Positions 25,166-32,468 are shown, counted from the stretch's first letter. The stretch: 64,000 nt of DNA from Bacteroidales bacterium (GCA_016285515.1 JAEEQW010000003.1:58316-122315); one strand, 5' to 3'. The notes: generated by a model not told the origin, from the letters alone. Program-made: numbers and translations.

Positions 25166-26863
25166 ATGAGAAAACTGATAGAATGTGTTCCTAATTTCAG
25201 TGAGGGAAATGACATGGCTCTGATTGCCAAAATCACTGATGAAATCCAGAAAGTTGAAGGTGTAAAATTGCTTGATGTGGATCCTGGCAAGGCAACCAAC
25301 CGTACTGTGGTCACTTTTGTTGGGGAGCCGGAGCCTGTCTGCGAGGCAGCGTTCAGAGCTGTAAAACTGGCCGGTGAACTTATTGACATGAGTAAGCATC
25401 ATGGTGCTCATCCACGTTTCGGCGCTACTGATGTATGTCCTTTGGTGCCTGTGGCAAATATCACAATGGATGAGGTTGTGGAGTATGCCCATAAACTTGC
25501 AAAGCGTATAGGCGAGGAATTGCATATTCCAATATATTGTTATGAATCAGCCGCATACGAGGAAAAAAGGAAAAATCTCGCCAACTGCCGCGCTGGTGAA
25601 TATGAAGGTTTGAAGGACAAATTGGTCAATCCTGAATGGAAACCTGATTTCGGACCTGCAGTGTTTGATGAAAAAGTGGCAAAGACAGGTGCAACCGCAG
25701 TCGGAGCACGTAATTTCTTAGTGGCATACAATGTCAATTTGAATACCACTTCCACAAGACGGGCCAATTCCATTGCTTTTGATGTAAGGGAAAGGGGTAG
25801 AGTCAAGAGAGAAGGCAATCCTTTGACAGGTAAGATTGTCAAGGATGAAAATGGTAACAGTGTATATACTCCAGGAACACTTAAATCAGTTAAGGCAATA
25901 GGCTGGTACATAGAGGAATACGGCATTGCGCAAATTTCAATGAACCTTACTGATATCACAGTCTGCTCTGTTCACAAGGCCTTTGAGGAGGTCTGTGAAA
26001 AGGCTGCTGCGCGTGGCATCAGAGTAACCGGTTCTGAACTTGTAGGACTTGTTCCTTTGCAATCACTTCTCGATGCTGGTAAATACTTCCTTAAAAAACA
26101 GCATCGTTCAACAGGTATTGCCGATTCTGAAATCATAAAAATTGCTGTCAAGTCATTGGGTCTTGACGACCTGAAGCCTTTCGACCCAAAGAAAAAAGTC
26201 ATTGAATATCTTCTTGAGTCTGAAGATGATTCCAAGAAAAACCTTATCGACATGAATCTCAAGGAATTTGCTGAGGAGACAGCAAGCGAGTCCCCGGCTC
26301 CTGGTGGCGGTTCCATTGCTGCCTATATGGGCACTTTGGGAGCTGCTCTCGGTACTATGGTCGCCAACTTGTCGTCCCATAAACGCGGCTGGGATGAGCG
26401 TTGGGAGGAATTTTCGGACTGGGCAGACAAAGGCAAGTACTATCACGATGCTCTGGTTAAGATGGTTGATGAGGATACCAATGCATTCAACAAGATTATG
26501 AATGCGTTCGGACTTCCGAAGAAGACTGCAGAGGAAAAGGAAATCCGCCACAAGGCAATCCAAGACGCCACAAAATATGCCATTGAGGTTCCGTTCAGGA
26601 CTATGAATCTGTGTTATGAAAGCATGGAAGTTGCCAAGGCGATGGCTGAGATTGGCAATCCTAATTCGGTTTCTGATGCTGGTGTGGGAGCATTGGCAGC
26701 GTGTGCCGGAGTAAGAGGAGCTTATCTTAACGTCAGAATCAATGCCGGCAGCTATGAAGACAAGGCTTTTGTTGATGATATCCTTGCAAAGGCAAAGAAA
26801 TTGAATGATGATGCTATTGCTAAGGAAAAGGAAATCATGGACATAGTGGAGTCGAAACTTTAA
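25166..26863 (+). CDS. ftcD: Bifunctional formiminotransferase-cyclodeaminase
   Basis: Transfers the formimino group of formiminoglutamate to tetrahydrofolate and then releases ammonia to form methenyl-THF. The 565-residue protein is a fusion: formiminotransferase domain at 1-~300 (KLIECVPNFSEGND, HHGAHPRFGATDVCPLVP, GARNFLVAYNVNL) and cyclodeaminase at ~350-565 (ASESPAPGGGSIAAYMGTLG, NPNSVSDAGVGALAA), as in animal FTCD and other Bacteroidota. It completes the histidine-to-glutamate route begun by hutI and feeds one-carbon units to folate, the pool also served by folA. Confidence 0.95.
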   Translation: MRKLIECVPNFSEGNDMALIAKITDEIQKVEGVKLLDVDPGKATNRTVVTFVGEPEPVCEAAFRAVKLAGELIDMSKHHGAHPRFGATDVCPLVPVANITMDEVVEYAHKLAKRIGEELHIPIYCYESAAYEEKRKNLANCRAGEYEGLKDKLVNPEWKPDFGPAVFDEKVAKTGATAVGARNFLVAYNVNLNTTSTRRANSIAFDVRERGRVKREGNPLTGKIVKDENGNSVYTPGTLKSVKAIGWYIEEYGIAQISMNLTDITVCSVHKAFEEVCEKAAARGIRVTGSELVGLVPLQSLLDAGKYFLKKQHRSTGIADSEIIKIAVKSLGLDDLKPFDPKKKVIEYLLESEDDSKKNLIDMNLKEFAEETASESPAPGGGSIAAYMGTLGAALGTMVANLSSHKRGWDERWEEFSDWADKGKYYHDALVKMVDEDTNAFNKIMNAFGLPKKTAEEKEIRHKAIQDATKYAIEVPFRTMNLCYESMEVAKAMAEIGNPNSVSDAGVGALAACAGVRGAYLNVRINAGSYEDKAFVDDILAKAKKLNDDAIAKEKEIMDIVESKL

Positions 26864-26883
26864 TTGAAAAAAAAATTAAAAAA

Positions 26884-26916
26884 TTTGCGTCAATTAAAAA
26901 AAAGAATATATCTTTG
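26884..26916 (+). promoter_or_regulatory. tRNA-Asp promoter (-33 and -7)
   Basis: TTTG at 26884-26887 and TATCTTTG at 26909-26916 with 21 bases between them: the clearest two-part Bacteroidetes promoter in the window. The -7 box ends 39 bases before the mature tRNA. Confidence 0.7.
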
Positions 26917-26955
26917 CACCGCTTTTGAGTAAGGTATTTCTCAGAAGCGGAAAAC

Positions 26956-27032
26956 GGTCCGGTAGTTCAGTTGGTTAGAATACCTGCCTGTCACGCAGGG
27001 GGTCGCGAGTTCGAGTCTCGTCCGAACCGCCA
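26956..27032 (+). tRNA. tRNA-Asp (anticodon GTC)
   Basis: Cloverleaf with D arm, anticodon stem CCTGC/GCAGG around CTGTCAC (GTC), T arm GCGAG-TTCGAGT-CTCGT, discriminator G at 27029 and an encoded CCA at 27030-27032. The acceptor stem GGTCCGG/CCGAACC contains a C4-A69 mismatch. Confidence 0.95.
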
Positions 27033-27070
27033 AAAGGGAGATGTCACGTTGTGATACCTCCCTTTTGTTT
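27032..27070 (+). terminator. Intrinsic terminator after tRNA-Asp
   Basis: AAAAGGGAG (27032-27040) pairs perfectly with CTCCCTTTT (27058-27066), with an inner TCAC/GTGA, and is followed by GTTTTT. The stem begins on the last A of the encoded CCA. Confidence 0.85.
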
Positions 27071-27108
27071 TTAGTGCTGCACCATACTATCTGGGCGTAT
27101 AGGAAACT

Positions 27109-27116
27109 TATTTTTG
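27109..27116 (+). promoter_or_regulatory. -7 box of the HD-domain gene
   Basis: TATTTTTG only 7 bases before ATG 27124, so the transcript would have a leader of about four bases. Confidence 0.55.
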
Positions 27117-27123
27117 CAAAATC

Positions 27124-27780
27124 ATGAACATAATAAAAAACGAATCGTTATCCAGTTCATTGCAGGAATACTGTGAAAAAGCAGTAATTCCGCGATATTC
27201 AGCGTTTGACAAGGCTCACAGGGAAGACCATGTCAGAACGGTGATAGAACAAAGTTTAGAACTTGCAAGGTTTTATCCTGAAGTGAATGTTAATATGGTA
27301 TATGCTGCGGCGGCTTATCACGACACCGGGCTGACTGCCGGACGTGAAACCCACCATATCATTTCAGGTCAGATAATTCGTGAAGATGCGCAGCTGCATC
27401 AATGGTTTTCAGATGAGCAGATAGAGACCATTGCACAGGCAGCTGAAGACCACAGGGCATCATCGAAACATGAGCCGCGAAGCATATACGGACGTATCCT
27501 TGCAGAGGCCGACAGAATCATTGATGGCGAAACCATAATTCGCCGTACCATCCAATATGGTATTGCAAAGTATCCTAATCTTACATACGAACAGGCATGG
27601 AATCGCACTCTTGAACATTTGCAAGACAAATATGGCTACGGAGGATATCTTCATCTTTACATTCCGGAAAGTCCGAATGCCGCACGGCTTGAGAATCTTA
27701 GAAAACTCATCGCGGCCCCGTCAGAATTGCGTATTGTTTATGACAGAATCTACATAGCTGAAATCAATTCTGAAAACTGA
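27124..27780 (+). CDS. HD-domain phosphohydrolase
   Basis: A 218-residue HD-fold protein. The metal residues are visible: H36 (REDHVRTV), the HD pair H66-D67 (AAYHDTGL), H110 (AAEDHRASS) and D130 (LAEADRII). Such single-domain proteins hydrolyse phosphates of nucleotides or related small molecules; the substrate cannot be told. It stands alone between tRNA-Asp and the convergent accessory genes, with one base separating its stop from the end of the 58-aa ORF. Confidence 0.85.
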   Translation: MNIIKNESLSSSLQEYCEKAVIPRYSAFDKAHREDHVRTVIEQSLELARFYPEVNVNMVYAAAAYHDTGLTAGRETHHIISGQIIREDAQLHQWFSDEQIETIAQAAEDHRASSKHEPRSIYGRILAEADRIIDGETIIRRTIQYGIAKYPNLTYEQAWNRTLEHLQDKYGYGGYLHLYIPESPNAARLENLRKLIAAPSELRIVYDRIYIAEINSEN

Positions 27781-27781
27781 T

Positions 27782-27958
27782 TCACACTGATTCTAAAATT
27801 TTCACACAATTTGCGTCACCTGATTTGGGTGACGCAATGACGAAGTCACGAAACCGCTCATCCACGAACTGTTTGAGAAAATCGCGGGTTCTTGAAGGCT
27901 TGAGTCCGATGGCTCTCGAAATCGATTTTGCATCTGAAATGACGTTATTGTATTCCAT
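27782..27958 (-). CDS. Small unknown ORF, 58 aa
   Basis: Starts at ATG 27958, 14 bases after the stop of the 147-residue gene, and ends at TGA 27784-27782. The product is mixed-charge, with a helical segment SISRAIGLKPSRTRDFLKQF that could be a helix-turn-helix. I recognise no family. A perfect 10-base inverted repeat lies in its 3' third, and I do not know whether the frame or the hairpin is selected. Support is its position as last gene of the accessory run. Confidence 0.42.
   Translation of the reverse strand: MEYNNVISDAKSISRAIGLKPSRTRDFLKQFVDERFRDFVIASPKSGDANCVKILESV
27811..27837. repeat. Perfect 10-bp inverted repeat
   Basis: TTGCGTCACC (27811-27820) and GGTGACGCAA (27828-27837) around a 7-base loop. 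No T run follows on either strand, so it is not a plain terminator. It lies 30 bases after the HD gene stop and inside the 58-aa frame. Confidence 0.7.
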
Positions 27959-27972
27959 ATCTTGCTATTGAT

Positions 27973-28416
27973 TTAACTTGACAACCAAAGAACGGAATGT
28001 TCGATAATGTATTTCATGTCTTTGCCGTCGATTTTGAAGTTGTCCCAAACTTCTTGCACATTATCGAAATGCATTAGAATAAGTTCAGGGCGATCGCGGT
28101 CGTACCATTCCAGTCCCCAGGGGTTACTCTTGTAAACGACATGTTTTCCATCCCAATCAGGATCTGTGTCACGTGCTATGACAACATTGTCAATCCTATC
28201 TATGTAATAGTACTTGTCCTTGATGGAATAGTAGAACGACAAATCCCAATTTGAATAACCAATCAGGTAATCAAACACTTCTTTGGTGTCATCGCTGTGT
28301 CCTTCGTCACGTAGCACTTCATCCCATCCGAGTTGGTCTTCAGTTAGTTCGGGCGCCTTGTTGTCACCAAAGTCAGGATCCCAAAAGTTCTTTACAATGA
28401 TTTTCTTGCTTTTCAT
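27973..28416 (-). CDS. Acidic protein of unknown family, 147 aa (immunity-like)
   Basis: I do not recognise the family. It is rich in Asp, Glu, Trp and Tyr (WDPDFGDNKAPELTEDQLGWD, WYDRDRPELILM) and ends with VWDNFKIDGKDMKYIIEHSV, the kind of F-x-IDGK-x-I ending seen in many small immunity-like proteins. No signal peptide or membrane segment. Its ATG overlaps the stop of the upstream basic 146-residue gene by four bases (ATGA), so the two are translationally coupled. A basic-then-acidic overlapping pair suggests toxin and antidote or a two-part accessory module; this is inference. Confidence 0.65.
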   Translation of the reverse strand: MKSKKIIVKNFWDPDFGDNKAPELTEDQLGWDEVLRDEGHSDDTKEVFDYLIGYSNWDLSFYYSIKDKYYYIDRIDNVVIARDTDPDWDGKHVVYKSNPWGLEWYDRDRPELILMHFDNVQEVWDNFKIDGKDMKYIIEHSVLWLSS

Positions 28417-28853
28417 ATTGATTGGTTTTTAGAATGTTTGTTGTTGTATCTCAAGGCACTGTTGATGTAGCGCCAATCAGTTCTTGTCGGTTCAAACTGA
28501 TTCCTGCCATCGTGTGACTTGCGATAATACTCATTATTGTCATTTACTTGCCATCTATGAGTATGTGCGCCTACAAAATTACTATTTTTATCATATATCA
28601 AGTCAATTGTTTTCGAGACGCCATGCGTTCTTTGATTATAAAACGCTATGTGTTCAATCCTTTTTGGGTTTTTGGGAGCGGTTACATAGTACATTTTGGA
28701 GGTGAAGGAGTTCATAGGCGTTTTTGTCCTTTCGTGTGTTGTTACTGCTACCACCTTTGTTTTCCCAATCATTCCAACTTTCTTGTATCGGTCTTTTGAG
28801 TATGACCCTAATGTCTTACTGACAAAGTATGAATATGATCCGTTACCTCCCAT
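28413..28853 (-). CDS. Basic protein of unknown family, 146 aa (GGNGSY start)
   Basis: Function unknown. It begins MGGNGSYSYF, is rich in Lys, Arg, Tyr and His, and its second half has RIEHIAFYNQRTHGVSKTID, then AHTHRW and a KSHDGRNQFEP segment. That layout (short glycine-rich start, HIxFY, IDL, HxHxW) resembles small accessory proteins that I associate with phage head genes and DUF4417 genes. Its ATG lies inside the last codons of the DUF4417 remnant (11-base overlap) and its stop overlaps the next start. The histidines could be catalytic or metal-binding, but nothing proves this. Confidence 0.65.
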   Translation of the reverse strand: MGGNGSYSYFVSKTLGSYSKDRYKKVGMIGKTKVVAVTTHERTKTPMNSFTSKMYYVTAPKNPKRIEHIAFYNQRTHGVSKTIDLIYDKNSNFVGAHTHRWQVNDNNEYYRKSHDGRNQFEPTRTDWRYINSALRYNNKHSKNQSI

Positions 28854-29052
28854 GGCGCATTCTGTTTAAGTGGTTGTTTGAATAGTAAGTGCTGATGCTT
28901 TCATCCTCTCCATAAATCTTATCACCATAGCGTAAGATGTGCATAGGATGAAGCTTGTTAATCATTTCCTCATAGCCTTTCTGCCGGAAGAAAACGGATT
29001 GGCGGTTTCCCTTGATTCCCATGCTATTGACAGCAATGATGGCGTGTGAATC
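28843..29052 (-). pseudogene. 3' remnant of a DUF4417 gene
   Basis: The last 69 codons of the frame match the C-terminal half of DUF4417 proteins (phage and mobile-element proteins of unknown function): AIIAVNSMGIKGNRQ, GYEEMINKLHPMHILRYG and a final MRHGR. Upstream of about 29052 the match stops, and the sequence becomes the promoter of the divergent Fur-family gene; the N-terminal part of the family is missing. There is no start codon suited to the fragment except an internal ATG (M11), so I treat it as truncated. Confidence 0.6.
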
Positions 29053-29060
29053 TTTTTTTA

Positions 29061-29068
29061 TATATTTG
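29061..29068 (+). promoter_or_regulatory. Fur-family gene -7 promoter box
   Basis: TATATTTG, 19 bases before ATG 29088 and 9 bases from the edge of the DUF4417 remnant. Confidence 0.6.
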
Positions 29069-29087
29069 CAAATTAAATCAAGTGAAT

Positions 29088-29513
29088 ATGAGCACTGCAG
29101 AAGTCGAAGAAATACTAATCGGCAAAAATGTAAACCCCACATCCAACAGAATATTGGTATATAAGGCTTTTGCTGAAACAAATAATGCAGTCAGCCTTGG
29201 AGACTTGGAAGAGATGTTGTCAACCATGGACAAGAGCAGCATCTTCCGGGTTATTAACCTGTTTGCCGAACATGATATACTTCATATCATAGACGATGGA
29301 ACCCGTTCCGTGAAATATGAGCTTTGTCATTCACCGTATGAATGCACCCACGATGACTGTCATGTCCATTTTCACTGTGAGATATGTGACAGGACTTTCT
29401 GTCTTGAAGACATTCATGTCCCTGAGGTTGCGTTGCCTGAGGGATTTGCTCTTCATTCCGTGAATTACATTTTGAAGGGAAAATGTCCCAAATGTAGTGC
29501 GAAGAGATTATGA
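29088..29513 (+). CDS. Fur-family metal-dependent regulator
   Basis: A 141-residue DNA-binding repressor of the Fur/Zur/PerR family. Winged helix at ~15-85 (NPTSNRILVYKAF, MDKSSIFRVINLFAEHDIL), then the metal and dimer domain with HVHFHCEICDRTFCLEDI and the C-terminal CPKC, giving a Cys4 zinc site and His regulatory ligands. Fur, Zur or PerR specificity cannot be told by eye. I chose ATG 29088 (MSTAEVEE) since it follows the -7 box; the frame is open 42 bases further left. Confidence 0.88.
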   Translation: MSTAEVEEILIGKNVNPTSNRILVYKAFAETNNAVSLGDLEEMLSTMDKSSIFRVINLFAEHDILHIIDDGTRSVKYELCHSPYECTHDDCHVHFHCEICDRTFCLEDIHVPEVALPEGFALHSVNYILKGKCPKCSAKRL

Positions 29514-29530
29514 TATATGCGTATAAATAC

Positions 29531-30796
29531 CTAAGTCTTCAGTTTTTTCTTTTTGGCAGCAGGGAATAGTATATTGTTGAGTATCAATCTGTAACCGGGG
29601 GAATTTGGATATATGTCCAATTCTGTGGCTGGGTCGCCGACGAAATGCTGGTAGTCTTCCGGGTCGTGTCCGCCATAGAAAGTCCATGTACCATTGCCCA
29701 ATTCGCCGTGTATGTACTTCACCTCACCGATAGATTTGTTTTCACCCATAACCAATACTTCAGGTTTCAGTTTGTCGCTTCTGAAAGCCGTACTCTGTCC
29801 CATGAAAGCTTTGATTATCCTTTCGTGATTCTGGCATAGCATTGTTGGAACAGGGTCCCATTTTGCGGAAAACTCAAACAATACGAAATAGTCGTTTTCC
29901 TTCCTGACTTTGCGTTTGTTGGTGACGTCAATGTCTGAGATTTCGTATTCGTATGGGTTTGTGCTTATTTTGAAGTTGGTGAATGCCAAACAGTTATCAT
30001 AATTCAGTTTGCTTTGTGCCTGAGGGTCGATGGGGTCGCCATCGAACATGTATTCACAAATGTCAACGCCTTCGGCGGATAAAGCCACGTCAAAGCTGTC
30101 CGGAGCTGAACACATGGCAAACAGGAAACCGCCGCCGATGACATATTCCTTGATTTTCTTGGCTACTGCAAGTTTCAATTGGGACACTTTGTCGAACCCC
30201 AGTTCTTTAGCCATCTTTGTCTGAAGTGCCACATCATTCTTATACCATTTTGCATCCTTATATGCACGCCAGAATTTGCCGAACTGTCCGGTAAAATCTT
30301 CGTGATGCAGGTGTAACCAGTCGTACATGACGAGTTTGCCTTCAATTATTTCAGGGTCGTATATTTTATCGTATGGAATCTCGGCGTATGTTAATGCTAA
30401 CGTTACGGCATCGTCCCATGGAAGTGATGATTCAGGGGTATAAACCGCTATGCGGGGTGCTTTCTGCAGTTTCACCACATCGGTGTTTTTTGATGGATCG
30501 GCAATGTCAGATAGAATTGCAGTGTATTGGGCATCGGCAATGACTGTGTATGAAACGCCTCTGATTTTGAGTTCATTCTCAATCTGATCAAGATGTTTGC
30601 ATGCAAAACTGCCACCACGGTAGTTTAACAGCCAGTCAACCTCCATCTGATTTTGCAGCACCCAATAGGCTATTCCGTACGCCTTAAGGTGATTTTTCTG
30701 CGTATTGTCCATCTGTATGAGAATTTCAGCAGCATTCAGATGTGTGCATAAAAGACCTAAACAGATTATTGCTAATGTTTTAAATAGACTTTTCAT
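29531..30796 (-). CDS. Exported protein of the Bacteroidetes 'asparagine synthetase B' label
   Basis: A 421-residue exported protein (signal MKSLFKTLAIICLGLLCTHLNA). Relatives in Bacteroidota carry the database name asparagine synthetase B, but I see neither an N-terminal Cys glutaminase domain nor the AsnB PP-loop SGGxDS, so that name looks wrong. Visible instead are repeated Rossmann-like segments (PRIAVYTPESSLPWDDAV, IGGGFLFAMCSAPDSFD, WTFYGGHDPEDYQHFVGD) reminiscent of glutamine amidotransferase-like or Gldg/ThuA-type folds. Function unknown. Downstream of dnaB by 11 bases. Confidence 0.7.
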   Translation of the reverse strand: MKSLFKTLAIICLGLLCTHLNAAEILIQMDNTQKNHLKAYGIAYWVLQNQMEVDWLLNYRGGSFACKHLDQIENELKIRGVSYTVIADAQYTAILSDIADPSKNTDVVKLQKAPRIAVYTPESSLPWDDAVTLALTYAEIPYDKIYDPEIIEGKLVMYDWLHLHHEDFTGQFGKFWRAYKDAKWYKNDVALQTKMAKELGFDKVSQLKLAVAKKIKEYVIGGGFLFAMCSAPDSFDVALSAEGVDICEYMFDGDPIDPQAQSKLNYDNCLAFTNFKISTNPYEYEISDIDVTNKRKVRKENDYFVLFEFSAKWDPVPTMLCQNHERIIKAFMGQSTAFRSDKLKPEVLVMGENKSIGEVKYIHGELGNGTWTFYGGHDPEDYQHFVGDPATELDIYPNSPGYRLILNNILFPAAKKKKLKT

Positions 30797-30807
30797 TGCT
30801 TAATGAA

Positions 30808-32352
30808 TTAGAATGGCAGTGATTGGTCGGACATGTTGTCCGATGAAAAACTGTTATCTGGAGAAAAACTGTTGCCTCCGAGACCGCCTTTAGGGTCATA
30901 ATTGTCGTATGGGTCATTCATTTTCGATTGCAGAATTGTGGAATGTTCCACTGGGATGAATTTTGCAAGCTTTCCTATGAATAACAGTGGTATGTCGGCG
31001 ATTTTTCCGTTTCTGTGCTTGGCAATGTTGATTTCCGCTTCATTGGCGTCATCCTGATTGTTTTCCGTAGAGTGATCGTAATAGCCGGGACGGTATATGA
31101 ACATGACAATATCTGCATCCTGCTCAATGGCACCGGACTCACGAAGGTCGGAGAGTATAGGCTTTTTGTCACCGCCGCGTTTTTCAACATCACGGCTGAG
31201 CTGTGACAGAGCCAGAATAGGAATTTCAAGTTCCTTTGCAAGTGCTTTCAGGCTTCTTGAAATGGTGCTGATTTCCTGTTCACGGTTGACATTTTTATCC
31301 TTTTCACCGCCTAAGGTCATAAGTTGCAGATAATCAATTACCACGAATTGTATGTCATGTTGTGATTTCAGTTTGCGGCACTTGGCACGAAGCTCGAACA
31401 CTGACAATCCTGCGGTGTCATCTATGAAAATCGGAGCTTTCGACAATCCTGTGATTCTGTTGGCCAGTCCTTGCCATTGCTCGTCCGTAACCTGCCCTTT
31501 TCTTAGAATGTCTGCAGGTATTTCGGCTTCAGCTGACATCAGACGGGTTACAAGCTGTACTGCTGACATCTCAAGTGAGAAGATGGCTACTGGAATCTTA
31601 TAGTCCACAGCCATATTTCGGGCCATATTCAGTGCGAAGGCAGTCTTACCCATACCGGGACGTGCTGCCAAAATCAGTAAATCGGATTTCTGCCATCCAC
31701 CGGTAATTCTGTCTAATTCAGGATATCCCGAGGGGATGCCGCTAAGACCTCCGCTGCTTTTACGTGCATTTTCAATGAAATCTATGGCATCTTTTATGAT
31801 GTCACTCATATCTCTTGTGCCTCTTCTGAAATTGGACTCAGTAAGAGTAAACAGTTCATTTTGAGACTTGTCAAGCAGATCCAGGACATCTGTGGAGTCT
31901 TCGTATGCTGATTTGATTATTTGAGAGGATACGTCTATCAGTTTGCGCTGAATGAATTTTTCAATGATTATTCGGGCGTGATATTCGGTATTTGCTGAGG
32001 AAGTGACACCGTTGGTTAACTTCGATATGTAGTATGCACCGCCTACCATATCCAGCTCGTTGTTGCTCTTCAACTGATTTGTGACGGTTAATATGTCGAT
32101 TGGTTTGTTGGCACCGAAAAGCTGTTTTATCGCTTTGAATATCCTGTTGTGCTCATCTTTATAGAACATTTCCGGCTGGAGAATTTCAATAACTTCAGTC
32201 AGAGCATCTTTTTCTAGCATGATGGCACCAAGAACAACCTCCTCCAAGTCAATGGCCTGGGGTGGGAGTTTGCCCATACCGTCTTCAATTTCACGAACTT
32301 TCACCGCTGTTGTGCCATACGGTTTTCTTGTTTTTCTTATTTCTGTTTCCAT
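30808..32352 (-). CDS. dnaB: Replicative DNA helicase DnaB
   Basis: The hexameric helicase of the replication fork. The 514-residue protein has the N-terminal domain (LPPQAIDLEEVVLGAIMLEK), the linker helix, and the RecA-like core with Walker A ARPGMGKTAF, IFSLEMSAVQLVTRL, Walker B VVIDYLQLM and LRESGAIEQDADIVMF. I place the start at ATG 32352 (METEIRK); a -7 box four bases upstream implies a leaderless mRNA. A later ATG at 32277 (MGKLPPQ) would still give an intact protein. The frame is open to 32457 but that part is promoter sequence. Confidence 0.95.
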   Translation of the reverse strand: METEIRKTRKPYGTTAVKVREIEDGMGKLPPQAIDLEEVVLGAIMLEKDALTEVIEILQPEMFYKDEHNRIFKAIKQLFGANKPIDILTVTNQLKSNNELDMVGGAYYISKLTNGVTSSANTEYHARIIIEKFIQRKLIDVSSQIIKSAYEDSTDVLDLLDKSQNELFTLTESNFRRGTRDMSDIIKDAIDFIENARKSSGGLSGIPSGYPELDRITGGWQKSDLLILAARPGMGKTAFALNMARNMAVDYKIPVAIFSLEMSAVQLVTRLMSAEAEIPADILRKGQVTDEQWQGLANRITGLSKAPIFIDDTAGLSVFELRAKCRKLKSQHDIQFVVIDYLQLMTLGGEKDKNVNREQEISTISRSLKALAKELEIPILALSQLSRDVEKRGGDKKPILSDLRESGAIEQDADIVMFIYRPGYYDHSTENNQDDANEAEINIAKHRNGKIADIPLLFIGKLAKFIPVEHSTILQSKMNDPYDNYDPKGGLGGNSFSPDNSFSSDNMSDQSLPF

Positions 32353-32356
32353 GCCA

Positions 32357-32364
32357 CAAAAATA
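32357..32364 (-). promoter_or_regulatory. dnaB -7 promoter box
   Basis: TATTTTTG on the minus strand, four bases before the proposed dnaB ATG. Confidence 0.5.
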
Positions 32365-32430
32365 TAAATAAAAACGTTTTCCGTATTGAAAAATTATCTG
32401 AGTTTCTAACAAAAGTTGTCTTTTATGATT

Positions 32431-32438
32431 TATTTTTG
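32431..32438 (+). promoter_or_regulatory. recR -7 promoter box
   Basis: TATTTTTG, 30 bases before the recR ATG at 32469. Confidence 0.55.
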
Positions 32439-32468
32439 CATTTGTTTTTAGAACCATATTTTTTTGTT

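Noticed and set aside
26952..29060. Integration of an element at tRNA-Asp
   Set aside because: The accessory patch is near the tRNA, but the HD gene lies between, no integrase is present, and I found no repeat of the tRNA 3' end at the far side.
29053..29181. Extension of the DUF4417 frame into the Fur-family gene
   Set aside because: Translation upstream of about 29052 is AT-rich noise opposite the regulator promoter and coding region; no DUF4417 resemblance.
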